Assembly: GCA_029881675.1 (NCBI GenBank)
Contig: JAOUMD010000010.1
Location: forward strand, 1 to 35,195
Source of the DNA: Minisyncoccota bacterium
GTDB taxonomy: Bacteria > Patescibacteriota > Microgenomatia > UBA1400 > PJMF01
DNA: 35,195 nucleotides
Direction: 5' to 3'
The notes beneath the pieces are model-generated. The model saw nothing but the letters and a program-made list of their open reading frames with translations, searched no databases and was not told the DNA's origin. The position numbers and the translations under genes are program-made. Below are positions 24,797 through 32,205 of the stretch, one piece after another (within the stretch, counting starts at the first letter, position 1; each line of letters starts with the position of its first letter).

Positions 24797-25561
24797 ATGT
24801 CAAATAAAAATAAAAAGAAAATTGTTGATCTTGGAGTAGAAACTGGAGTTGGTCTTGCAGGAGCGGGGGCAGGATTTGCTATAGCTGGTCCCATCGGTGC
24901 TTTATTAGGTCCTGCAATTAGCCCAGTAGTTTCTGATTTTTTGAAGAGGGCATTAACTAAAAGAGAGAAAGACAAGATTGAGAAAGTAGCAATAATGGCT
25001 ATTCAGTCAATCAATGAAAAAATATCAAAAGGGTCTAAGCCAAAATTTGATACAAAAAAGAAAAAGGATAAGGCAAAAGAATTATTTGAGGGAGTTCTTC
25101 TAAATGCTAGAGATACTTATGAAGAGAAAAAGCTGCCTTTAATCGCAAATATATTTGCAGTTGCTCCTTTTACAAATTCACCTGTAGAAAATTTAATACA
25201 GGCTTTATCTATAGCTGAGAGATTAACGTATAGACAATTATGTATTTTGACGATAGTTGGTAATAATGGCTATGCAAACAGTCCAATTTTAAGTGATAAG
25301 CAATTTAAGGAACAGCATGTTGATAAGGCTCATGACGAATTTAGAGATGGTATTTATTACGATATTCTTCTAATGATAAACCAAGGAATTCTGGTGCAGA
25401 TGGAATCAGATTTCAGTCATATTTCAGGGATGGTTGTTATAGCAGACATAATACCTCAAAGGCTTAGGTTGTATGCCTTAGGAAGATTGATGTTTAATGC
25501 AATGATGCTAGATTCGATTGAAGAAAAAGATTTAACAGAGATTAGAGAAATTCTAAAATAA
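24797..25561 (+). CDS. Glycine-zipper protein, candidate membrane effector
   Basis: The protein has 254 aa. Residues 12-46 (GVETGVGLAGAGAGFAIAG then PIGALLGPAI) form a glycine-zipper hairpin able to enter a membrane. A charged segment follows (KRALTKREKDKIEKV), then a soluble domain with AKELFEGVLLNARDTYEEKKLPLIANIFAVAPF and IAERLTYRQLCIL. I recall similar two-part orphans near defence genes but cannot name a family. A membrane-zipper head and a sensor-like tail are the architecture expected of an abortive-infection effector; this is inference. It is the last gene of the restriction operon. Confidence 0.75.
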   Translation: MSNKNKKKIVDLGVETGVGLAGAGAGFAIAGPIGALLGPAISPVVSDFLKRALTKREKDKIEKVAIMAIQSINEKISKGSKPKFDTKKKKDKAKELFEGVLLNARDTYEEKKLPLIANIFAVAPFTNSPVENLIQALSIAERLTYRQLCILTIVGNNGYANSPILSDKQFKEQHVDKAHDEFRDGIYYDILLMINQGILVQMESDFSHISGMVVIADIIPQRLRLYALGRLMFNAMMLDSIEEKDLTEIREILK

Positions 25562-25672
25562 TTCTCATTATCTCCATCTAAGCAAGTCTATTGCTTTACT
25601 CCTCGCTGGTACCATCGGGAGTCCCAAAGGTTTTTTAATGAGTGTCCCCGTGGGGTTGTGGTGCGTTGACAT

Positions 25673-25723
25673 ATGCACACGCTTCGGACGGGTGCTGGGG
25701 GCACCCGCCTTGCGTGTAGGCAT
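25673..25723 (+). repeat. Long GC-rich hairpin
   Basis: ATGC plus ACACGC pairs with GCGTGT plus GCAT (a 2-nt AG bulge between them). Inside, CGGGTGC pairs with GCACCCG around a TGGGG loop. All 17 base pairs are Watson-Crick. Its 3-prime arm overlaps the downstream copy of the split repeat. Confidence 0.75.
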
Positions 25724-25730
25724 TACACAA
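25715..25730 (+). repeat. Split repeat, downstream copy (TGTAGGCATTACACAA)
   Basis: This continuous 16-mer corresponds to the two words found at 18385-18408. With the preceding G it forms GTGTA-GGCAT-TACAC, an inverted repeat like the one at 17907-17922. It lies 154 nt after the cargo operon. Confidence 0.55.
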
Positions 25731-25866
25731 CGTTGTAATTAGTACTGGATTTCACTAATAAATGAGCTAATTCTTGGGTAAAATGATTTATTTCCTCGAG
25801 TGAATAGGATAAGGACTGATCTTTGTATCCGTTCCGTAACGAGTCCTGTAGGGGGAGCAAAGTATG

Positions 25867-25892
25867 AAAAGACCCAATGGGGTCTTTTTTTT
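25867..25892 (+). terminator. Intrinsic terminator of the structured stretch
   Basis: GACCC-AATG-GGGTC flanked by AAAA and eight Ts. It is almost the same sequence as the terminator at 26237-26262. Confidence 0.88.
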
Positions 25893-25960
25893 AAGGTATT
25901 GAGTAATTTAGAATATAGTTGTAATGTTTATAGATACATAATAATTAAAGGGAGATAATC

Positions 25961-26152
25961 ATGGTTACAGGATATTGCGTTAAATGTAAGAAAAAAGGTG
26001 TTGAGTTAACTACACCAGGAATTCACAAAACTAAAAAAGGTGGCTTTATGGCTAAAGGAAAGCATGAAGAGTGTGGAACAACTGTTTGTGCAATGATGTC
26101 TAAAGACAATGCCCAAAAAGCATTAGAAGATGGTGCAACAAAAGAGTACTAA
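25961..26152 (+). CDS. DUF5679-like zinc-ribbon protein
   Basis: The protein has 63 aa. GYCVKCKKKGVEL provides CxxC, followed by KKGGFMAKGKHEECGTTVCAMM with further Cys. My impression is that this is the small DUF5679-type protein common in CPR genomes; its role is unknown, perhaps nucleic-acid or ribosome related. It is one of the few genes here with a good Shine-Dalgarno sequence (AAAGGGAG, 6 nt from the ATG), so it is expected to be well expressed. Terminators stand on both sides, making it a monocistronic unit. Confidence 0.85.
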   Translation: MVTGYCVKCKKKGVELTTPGIHKTKKGGFMAKGKHEECGTTVCAMMSKDNAQKALEDGATKEY

Positions 26153-26236
26153 TATTTATTTATAAAACTTTTTTTTAAACTACTCTATTATTTATTGAGT
26201 AGTCCCTAAGTTTATCCATGACGGAGAACTTTGTTT

Positions 26237-26262
26237 AAAAAGACCCAATTGGGTCTTTTTTT
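26237..26262. terminator. Bidirectional terminator after the DUF5679-like and CPBP genes
   Basis: AGACCC-AATT-GGGTCT with A-tract and T-tract on either side works in both directions. It separates the convergent genes ending at 26152 and 26261. A second, T-less hairpin (ACTACTC/GAGTAGT, 26179-26203) precedes it. Confidence 0.88.
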
Positions 26263-27046
26263 ATTTCTTTAATCCAAGATTTATTCCAGACTTTATTATT
26301 ACTCCACAAACCGTTATTAAAAGTAATAAAAAATATATCAGCCCACTTGCATCTGATTGAATTGAAGGAAATATGTAATGAGAGAAATTATAAGTGGTAT
26401 GGAATATCATCATTAGAAAAAGATTCTTATTTGTATTGTTATATATCCACGTAAAAAGAATTGAAATAAGAGTGGTGGATAGGATAAGACCCCAAATTGG
26501 TCTGTTGTAATAAAAACCTTGCTCAGGAATAAAAAATAAAGGGAGATGCCATAGTCCCCAAATTAGTCCAGTAATAATACTGGCAAAGAGAGGATTAATT
26601 TTTGTTTGGAGTGAGTTTTGCAGTATCCCTCTCCATCCATGTTCTTCTTGTAGCGGTCCAGAAGAAACAAAAATAATTAAAAAGACTATTGGAAGAATGA
26701 AAATAGAATAAGGTTCATCTAATTTTGGAATTGGTTGGTTGGTAATGTACAGATATAAGAGTGGCAGTCCAATCATGAGGGGGAAAAGAAAGAGGGTTGG
26801 TAATAACCATTTCTTATTAAAATTCAGATTAAAAGTTTGTTTGAAAAGTTTTATTAATCCTTTTTTCCTTTTAATTATTATGGTGGTGATTAAAGCTGAA
26901 ACTAATGGTCCCCATGCTCCATAGTTTGAGAATTGTGATAACCAAATGAGAAGTGGGTGCGTAATACTAGTGCTATTTAGTAGTGCATCTGGAATCCAAA
27001 GAGCCCATGAAAAAATAAAGGTAATAATTAAATATAAGATAACCAT
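26261..27046 (-). CDS. CPBP family intramembrane metalloprotease
   Basis: The protein has 261 aa with about seven membrane helices. The CAAX-protease/bacteriocin-processing (CPBP, Abi) motifs are present: EEHGWRGIL (EExxxR), then GLWHLPLF and IFHTTYNF, supplying the catalytic Glu pair and His. Bacterial members often process peptides or give bacteriocin self-immunity; the substrate here is unknown. It stands alone, with a leaderless extended -10 promoter and a terminator immediately at its stop codon. Confidence 0.9.
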   Translation of the reverse strand: MVILYLIITFIFSWALWIPDALLNSTSITHPLLIWLSQFSNYGAWGPLVSALITTIIIKRKKGLIKLFKQTFNLNFNKKWLLPTLFLFPLMIGLPLLYLYITNQPIPKLDEPYSIFILPIVFLIIFVSSGPLQEEHGWRGILQNSLQTKINPLFASIITGLIWGLWHLPLFFIPEQGFYYNRPIWGLILSTTLISILFTWIYNNTNKNLFLMMIFHTTYNFSHYIFPSIQSDASGLIYFLLLLITVCGVIIKSGINLGLKK

Positions 27047-27052
27047 GAATCA

Positions 27053-27061
27053 AGTGTATCA
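27053..27061 (-). promoter_or_regulatory. Extended -10 promoter of the CPBP gene, leaderless
   Basis: TGATACACT on the minus strand ends 6 nt before the ATG. Confidence 0.55.
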
Positions 27062-27164
27062 AAGCCCTTGAGTATTTGTAAGTATTTTTTCACTTTATCA
27101 CCAGTTGTTATCCGTTTCTTTCTAAGCTATTCTATTGATTCATATTTAATTAATGAGAGATCAT

Positions 27165-28208
27165 ATGGAATATCGCAAGCTTGGACAAACAAATGAAGAA
27201 GTCAGTGTTATCTGTTTAGGTACTATGAATTGGGGAGAACAAAATACTGAGGTTGAAGCTCATCAACAAATGGATTATTCAGTTACACAAGGGATAAATT
27301 TCTTTGATACTGCTGAAATATATGCAGTTCCTCCAAATAAAAATTCTTATGGAAAAACTGAAGAATTTATTGGCTCTTGGTTTAAGAAGAGTGGGAAGAG
27401 GGATGATATTTTCTTAGCTTCTAAAGTTGTTAGTAGATCTGATAGATATTATGCTCGTGGAGGTGATGAACCTCGGGTAAATAAAGAGCAAATAAAGTAT
27501 GCAATTGAAGGTAGTTTAAAACGACTTGGAGTTAATCATATTGACCTATATCAAGTCCACTGGCCTGATCGTAAGACTAATTTCTTTGGTCCTCGTGGAT
27601 ATACTCATGATGCCAATGATGTTGCAGTAGAGATAGAGGAAACTCTTGAAGCAATGCAGGAATTAGTCAAAGAAGGAAAGATTCGTTATGTCGGTGTTTC
27701 AAATGAAAGACCATGGGGAATAATGGAGTACTTAAGATTATCCAGAGAAAAAGACTTACCTAGGATTGCTAGTATTCAAAATCCTTACAGTTTAATTATG
27801 CGTGGGTATGAAACTGGAATGGCAGAGATGAGTATTAGAGAAAAGGTAAGTTTGCTTGTATATTCTCCATTAGCGATGGGAGTTTTGACAGGTAAATATC
27901 TAGGCGGAAAGATGCCAAAAGATTCTCGTTTTGATTATAGTAAGAGAAACAATGATCACTACAATCCAGAACATGCCCAACCAGCTATTAGGGAGTATGT
28001 GGAGCTAGCAAAGAAACATGGCTTAGACCCTGCTCAAATGGCTTTAGCTTTTGTGAATAGTCGTGATTTTGTGACAAGTAATATTATTGGTGCAAGAACA
28101 ATGGAGCAACTAAAGATAGATATTGCTAGCATAGATATTAAATTATCTGATGAAGTAATTGCTGGGATTGAGGATATTCACTTAAGAATGCCTGATCCAA
28201 TTTCTTAA
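27165..28208 (+). CDS. tas: Aldo-keto reductase, Tas type
   Basis: This is an NADPH-dependent reductase with a TIM-barrel fold. The protein aligns by eye with E. coli Tas along its length: MEYRKLGQTNEEVSVICLGTMNWGEQN, GINFFDTAEIYAVPP, SLKRLGVNHIDLYQVHWP, QNPYSL and HGLDPAQMALAFV. The AKR tetrad is visible as Asp and Tyr in FDTAEIY, Lys in LASKV and His in YQVHW. I chose the second ATG (27165) because the family starts at MEYRKLG and GAGAGA lies just upstream; the track begins four codons earlier. Its physiological substrate is unknown. Confidence 0.92.
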   Translation: MEYRKLGQTNEEVSVICLGTMNWGEQNTEVEAHQQMDYSVTQGINFFDTAEIYAVPPNKNSYGKTEEFIGSWFKKSGKRDDIFLASKVVSRSDRYYARGGDEPRVNKEQIKYAIEGSLKRLGVNHIDLYQVHWPDRKTNFFGPRGYTHDANDVAVEIEETLEAMQELVKEGKIRYVGVSNERPWGIMEYLRLSREKDLPRIASIQNPYSLIMRGYETGMAEMSIREKVSLLVYSPLAMGVLTGKYLGGKMPKDSRFDYSKRNNDHYNPEHAQPAIREYVELAKKHGLDPAQMALAFVNSRDFVTSNIIGARTMEQLKIDIASIDIKLSDEVIAGIEDIHLRMPDPIS

Positions 28209-28214
28209 TTAAAA

Positions 28215-29837
28215 TTATATCTCAACAACAAATCCACCCATCTTCTTAATGAAGTAAGTATCATGAGAGATATATAAAATAGCACCATCATAGTCAACCA
28301 ATGCATTCTCAAGTTCTTCAATTGAGGGTAAGTCTAAGTGGTTAGTAGGCTCATCAAGGATTAATAAGTTTGGTTCATTTATTAACATTTTAATAATTTG
28401 AAAACGGGCTTTTTGACCACCTGATAAGTTTTTTATTTTTTGATTAGCATCTTGGATAGGATTAAATAAATACTGTGACATTAGACTCATTATTTTTTGA
28501 TCAGTAACAGGAATATTTTTTTCTTGATAGCTTATTGCAATTGCATCAGAAAGAGTTAGATTTAAGTATTTTTTATCTATCTCTTGCTGGTATTCACCAA
28601 TTCTTAAATCATTTGATTGTGTTATTTTTCCATTTAAGATTTTTGCAACAGGTTGTTTATTATCTGCTAGAGAAAGAATTGTTTTTACTAGAGTACTTTT
28701 ACCTGCTCCATTTTTACCTTTAATATAGACACGGTCGTTATCTCTGAGTGAAAAATTTACATCTTTAAAAACAGGTTGTTCATACCCCAGAGATAGATCT
28801 CTGACTAATATTCTTTCAATACCATGTTCTCTATTAGAGACCATTTTAATGACAATATTTTTTTCTTTAAATTTATCGTAGGAATCAACTACTTTTTTAT
28901 CTAAATTCTCAACTGAGTCTTGGTCTATCCAGAATGATGGTTTAACTGTTTCTGCTTTGAGCTTTTCATAGTCACGCAGCCAATGATCATAACGTATTTT
29001 CCATGCTTTGCTTTTGGCACGCATTCTTAAACCCCATTGCATTTTTTTCTTGGCTTCTTTGAGTCTATTTAATTGACTGGTGTAGTTTTTGACAGAGCTT
29101 AACGTATTTGAAGAGTTCAATTGAATATAGTGATCATAGTTACCTTTATATGTATCAAGCTTTTTATCTTTTATTTCAATAATCTTATTTACGTACTTGA
29201 GGACATCTCTGTCATGAGTAACTACAATCACAGTTTGTTTAAGTTTTCTCATCCAAGAGATAAATCTTTCTTTACCAAGATAGTCTAAATGGTTTGTTGG
29301 TTCATCAATTAACAATAAGTCTGCTTGAGAGAACATCATTCTAGTCATTTCTACGTACCTTTTTTGACCACCAGAAAGATGTGATAAAGGTTTGATAGAT
29401 AAATCATTAGGGATATTAAAATCAGACAGGGTACTAAGGATAGCAGTTTCAAGATTAAAGAATTTATGTTCTGTAAATTTTTCTAAAATTTCTAAATATC
29501 TATTTACGTTTGTATTTTTCCCTGCTTCAAAATCTTCAAGAATTTTTTTATATTTATGATAGTTGGGGACACTATTAATGATGTATTCCAAAGGTGTCTG
29601 TTCAGAGTGCTCAATATGTTCTTGTTTGGTTAAAGTAATATTAATTCCTTTTGGAGTGATAATATTCCCTTCGTAGTCATGGTCTTCACCACTTAGTATT
29701 TTCAGTAGAGTAGTCTTACCATGACCATTTCGACCAATTAAAGCAACTTTCTCACCAGGCATGATAGAGAAAGATATATCTTTGAAAAGATAGTTAGCAC
29801 CAATGGCTTTGGAAAGGTTAGTAGCATCAATTAGCAT
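28215..29837 (-). CDS. ABC-F family ATPase
   Basis: The protein has 540 aa. Two ABC domains lie in one chain with no membrane segment. Domain 1 has GRNGHGKTTL, LSGGQKRYVEM and LLLIDEPTNHLD. Domain 2 has GKNGAGKSTL, LSGGQKARFQI and LLILDEPTNHLD. The inter-domain linker is basic and helical (KKKMQWGLRMRAKSKAWKIRY), the part that reaches into the ribosomal E site in ABC-F factors. The expected role is resolving stalled or drug-bound ribosomes; the subfamily cannot be assigned by eye. It is transcribed divergently from 29907, with both promoters inside a 69-nt gap. Confidence 0.93.
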   Translation of the reverse strand: MLIDATNLSKAIGANYLFKDISFSIMPGEKVALIGRNGHGKTTLLKILSGEDHDYEGNIITPKGINITLTKQEHIEHSEQTPLEYIINSVPNYHKYKKILEDFEAGKNTNVNRYLEILEKFTEHKFFNLETAILSTLSDFNIPNDLSIKPLSHLSGGQKRYVEMTRMMFSQADLLLIDEPTNHLDYLGKERFISWMRKLKQTVIVVTHDRDVLKYVNKIIEIKDKKLDTYKGNYDHYIQLNSSNTLSSVKNYTSQLNRLKEAKKKMQWGLRMRAKSKAWKIRYDHWLRDYEKLKAETVKPSFWIDQDSVENLDKKVVDSYDKFKEKNIVIKMVSNREHGIERILVRDLSLGYEQPVFKDVNFSLRDNDRVYIKGKNGAGKSTLVKTILSLADNKQPVAKILNGKITQSNDLRIGEYQQEIDKKYLNLTLSDAIAISYQEKNIPVTDQKIMSLMSQYLFNPIQDANQKIKNLSGGQKARFQIIKMLINEPNLLILDEPTNHLDLPSIEELENALVDYDGAILYISHDTYFIKKMGGFVVEI

Positions 29838-29846
29838 GAAGTAGTG

Positions 29847-29852
29847 ATTATA
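29847..29852 (-). promoter_or_regulatory. -10 box of the ABC-F gene, leaderless
   Basis: TATAAT on the minus strand ends 9 nt before the ATG at 29837. Confidence 0.6.
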
Positions 29853-29889
29853 CCTTACAAAGCACTAAAATTTACCCTTTTTTAATTTT

Positions 29890-29898
29890 TGTTATAAT
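29890..29898 (+). promoter_or_regulatory. Extended -10 promoter of the 141-aa gene, leaderless
   Basis: TGTTATAAT ends 8 nt before the ATG at 29907. The preceding TTTAATTTTTG matches that before 3419-3427. Confidence 0.65.
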
Positions 29899-29906
29899 TA
29901 TTTCAT

Positions 29907-30332
29907 ATGACACATAAAAATCATGAAAATTATGATCCTGCATCTATAGAGTTAATTAATCAATTAAAGAAGTTAGAAATAGAAATGAGTGATTCCTTAT
30001 TAATGATAGTTAAAGAACTAGATGTTACAGAGTCTGATGAAATGATTAGTTTACGAGAAAGTTTTGCTAAAAATATAAATCCAGATGATGAAACCACAAA
30101 GAAACTAGCTGATCAATATTTTAGATTAAGTCAAGAAATGACTAAAGATGATAAAAGACCTGAAGCTATTTTAGCTGCAAATATTCTTTTGGTTGTTTTT
30201 AACTTACCTAGACAAAATCAGAGTATTGTTAGTGATTTTACTGAGGCTTTCTATAATGCCGTCGAAATAGCTGAAATGATAGACAGCCCAATCACTAATA
30301 GATCTTTAGATGTACTAAATAAAATCTCTTAA
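29907..30332 (+). CDS. All-helical cytoplasmic protein of unknown function
   Basis: The protein has 141 aa. It is acidic, with no membrane segment, no Cys and no known motif. The pattern (LINQLKKLEIEMSDSLLMIVKEL, then PEAILAANILLVVFNL, then FTEAFYNAVEIAEMI) predicts four or five amphipathic helices. It has its own leaderless promoter and terminator, so it is a single-gene unit, transcribed divergently from the ABC-F ATPase. Confidence 0.8.
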   Translation: MTHKNHENYDPASIELINQLKKLEIEMSDSLLMIVKELDVTESDEMISLRESFAKNINPDDETTKKLADQYFRLSQEMTKDDKRPEAILAANILLVVFNLPRQNQSIVSDFTEAFYNAVEIAEMIDSPITNRSLDVLNKIS

Positions 30333-30357
30333 TTAATCAAAGAAAGTCAAATAAAAT

Positions 30358-30381
30358 AAAAAACCCCCGAAGGGGTTTTTT
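30358..30381. terminator. Bidirectional terminator
   Basis: AACCCC-CGAA-GGGGTT with flanking A6 and T6. It serves the gene ending at 30332 and, on the minus strand, the CxxC gene ending at 30428. Confidence 0.88.
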
Positions 30382-30427
30382 AATAATAAATATTTTATTA
30401 ATTTCTTATTTAAAGAATAAATTAGAT

Positions 30428-30940
30428 TTATTCAGTTTCTACTGCAGTAGCAATAATTTCAGCTACAGTTTTAACTTTAGCTTTTTTTACTTTAGGAGTT
30501 TCTTCACTGACTTTACTAGCTTTAGCTTTCTTAGTAACTTTCTTAGCTTCTTTAGAAGATAAGAGTTCAATAAGTTGGTCTAACTTAGCATTAACTGCTT
30601 TGAATTCTTCTTTATAGCTAACTTGTGGACGATCATTTCTAGGTTTGAAATCATTTCCTCTAGAATTAGATCTTCTATCGTTGTAGTTATCATTACTTCT
30701 TCTATCACCTGAGTTGTTGTCATTGCCTCTTTTTTCGAAACAATCACTACAATATACTGGCTTACCTGATCTAGGGAAGAAAGGGATTTTACAGTTGTTA
30801 TTACATTCTGCACAAACTGCATCATGCATTTCACTTTGACGTGAGTCTCTTGATCCAAAGTCGGATCTTCCTGAGCTTCTTCTATCTGATCTTTGGCCAC
30901 CTCTACGGTCACCACCTCTGTTGTTGTTATAGTTGTTCAT
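30428..30940 (-). CDS. CxxC-x17-CxxC zinc protein with Arg/Gly/Asn-rich tails
   Basis: The protein has 170 aa. Residues 1-38 and 70-105 are low-complexity Arg/Gly/Asn/Asp/Ser runs (RGG-like). In the middle CAEC...PFFPRSGKPVYCSDCFEK has exactly 17 residues between the CxxC pairs, the named CxxC-x17-CxxC domain. An amphipathic helix (EEFKAVNAKLDQLIELLSS) and a Lys/Ala-rich tail follow, ending in an acidic tip. Such proteins are common in CPR and related groups; the composition suggests RNA binding or condensate formation, unproven. It has a consensus promoter and is bounded by a terminator. Confidence 0.85.
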   Translation of the reverse strand: MNNYNNNRGGDRRGGQRSDRRSSGRSDFGSRDSRQSEMHDAVCAECNNNCKIPFFPRSGKPVYCSDCFEKRGNDNNSGDRRSNDNYNDRRSNSRGNDFKPRNDRPQVSYKEEFKAVNAKLDQLIELLSSKEAKKVTKKAKASKVSEETPKVKKAKVKTVAEIIATAVETE

Positions 30941-30977
30941 ATTTTTTTGTTCTAAACCTAATTTAGTTTAAGGACTG

Positions 30978-31006
30978 ATTATAACAGGTTAAGTGTCTTA
31001 TAACAA
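30978..31006 (-). promoter_or_regulatory. Canonical promoter of the CxxC gene
   Basis: TTGTTA (31001-31006), a 17-nt spacer and TATAAT with upstream TGT (30978-30983) form the second-best promoter in the window. The leader would be about 30 nt. Confidence 0.75.
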
Positions 31007-31038
31007 TGGTCTATAGGAGATAGTAGTGGGTCAAAAGG

Positions 31039-32181
31039 TTATTTTTTGAAAAAAATATTGATTTTGTTTTTTAAAATGTCAATATTTTGTCCATTTTCTG
31101 CAGAGACAGTCTCAATTGATAATAAAGTATCTTTGATAAAGTGTTCTTTTATTTTACTTTTCAGTTCTAATAATTTTTCCTTTGTAATTAAATCAATTTT
31201 ATTTAATACAAATATTCTGGGTTGATTTGCCTTTAAACTTTTTAAAATATTTTCTACAACATCAATCTTTTCTAATATTTCAGGATCACTGGCATCAATG
31301 ACATGAAGAAGGAGCTTAGCTTCTAATGATTCTAAGAGAGTGGACTTAAATGAGTCAATCAAGACTGGAGGAAGATTACTGATAAAACCAATAGTATCAG
31401 AGACTAAAATAGGTTGTTTAAAATTAGGAGATTTTAATTTACCTACGACTGTATCAAGTGTAGTAAATAAACCTTTATTCATTTCCTTTTCTTTACCAGT
31501 TAGGGTATTAAAGAGAGTAGTCTTCCCAGCACTGGTATAACCAACAAGTGCTACGGGACCAATACCCATCTCATTTCTTTTTCTGACCCTGTTGTGTTTT
31601 TGTTTAATTAGTTTTTTTAGCTCTTTTTTAATTTTTTGTTGATCTATTTTTATTTGCCTTCTCTCAAATTCAATGTTTGTTTCACCTTTTCCACGGGTAC
31701 CAACTCCACCACCTTGGCGTGATAGCTCTGTTTTTCCTAGACCATATATCCTTGGTCCCATATGGGTAGCTCTGGCTAGTTTGATCTGGAGTTTTGACTC
31801 AACTGTAGTAGCATGTTGGTCAAAGATGTTGAGAATTAAATCAATTCTGTCCCAAACCATAATTTTAGTTGAGACTTCCCAGAGTTCTTTTTCTACACGG
31901 AATAGTTGCCCACTTTTAACCATTCCATTTATTACGACAACATCTATTCCTTCTTCATCACAAAGTTTTTTTAGTTCTTCTACCTTACCTGCCCCAATAT
32001 AGAAATTAGGGTGAGGATGGTCAAGATTTTGAATCATTCTAGTAACAACCCTACCCCCATAGGTATCAATTAGCTGTTGAGTTTCTCTTAATTCAATTTC
32101 TAAATCAATTTTCTTTGATTTTTTTGGAATAACCTGAATTATTAAAAACTTAGGCTGTGTTATTTTCTTATCTTGTCTCAT
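31039..32181 (-). CDS. hflX: GTPase HflX
   Basis: HflX is a ribosome-associated GTPase that splits stalled ribosomes. The N-terminal half has the HflX nucleotide-binding domain with FYIGAGKVEELK and the glycine-rich LSRQGGGVGTRGKGETNIE. The G domain has GYTSAGKTTLFN (G1), the DTIGF switch and NKID (G4). The length of 380 aa is standard without the long C-terminal domain of E. coli HflX. The start is fixed by an extended -10 box 6 nt upstream. Confidence 0.96.
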   Translation of the reverse strand: MRQDKKITQPKFLIIQVIPKKSKKIDLEIELRETQQLIDTYGGRVVTRMIQNLDHPHPNFYIGAGKVEELKKLCDEEGIDVVVINGMVKSGQLFRVEKELWEVSTKIMVWDRIDLILNIFDQHATTVESKLQIKLARATHMGPRIYGLGKTELSRQGGGVGTRGKGETNIEFERRQIKIDQQKIKKELKKLIKQKHNRVRKRNEMGIGPVALVGYTSAGKTTLFNTLTGKEKEMNKGLFTTLDTVVGKLKSPNFKQPILVSDTIGFISNLPPVLIDSFKSTLLESLEAKLLLHVIDASDPEILEKIDVVENILKSLKANQPRIFVLNKIDLITKEKLLELKSKIKEHFIKDTLLSIETVSAENGQNIDILKNKINIFFKK

Positions 32182-32187
32182 GAATAA

Positions 32188-32196
32188 ATCATATCA
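32188..32196 (-). promoter_or_regulatory. Extended -10 promoter of hflX, leaderless
   Basis: TGATATGAT on the minus strand ends 6 nt before the ATG at 32181. Confidence 0.6.
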
Positions 32197-32205
32197 CTTT
32201 GAATC

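Larger units (their letters stand above)
14408..25730. mobile_element. Integrated island at tRNA-Asn with defence cargo
   Basis: The left edge is the tRNA-Asn 3-prime end. The backbone, all on the minus strand, is serine recombinase, excisionase-like HTH, gene II/X-type Rep, SpoVG-like protein, a small unknown and a gp3-like small terminase. The cargo on the plus strand is a restriction-type operon. No capsid, tail, portal, large terminase or conjugation gene is present. The right edge is uncertain. I place it in the GC-rich non-coding stretch, before the DUF5679-like gene, because gene content returns to housekeeping type there. Confidence 0.6.
25562..25900 (+). ncRNA. GC-rich structured stretch, candidate RNA
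   Basis: No gene fits here. The segment 25600-25730 is far richer in G+C than its surroundings. It carries AGCAA/TTGCT (25581-25595), ACTCC/GGAGT (25598-25622), CCCC-GT-GGGG (25646-25655) and a long hairpin (25673-25723). AGGACT/AGTCCT with an inner CGTT/AACG follows near 25810-25850, then an intrinsic terminator. It does not match tmRNA, RNase P, 6S or SRP RNA features I could check by eye. It may be a non-coding RNA, a leader, or part of the element end. Confidence 0.4.

Noticed and set aside
25600-25630. ATCGGGAGTCCCAA as a second copy of the tRNA 3-prime end (att)
   Set aside because: Resembles TCGGAGAGCCAA only with a gap and two mismatches; too weak to call a repeat.
25562-25900. tmRNA, RNase P, 6S or SRP RNA
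   Set aside because: None of the conserved blocks I know for these RNAs could be found on either strand.
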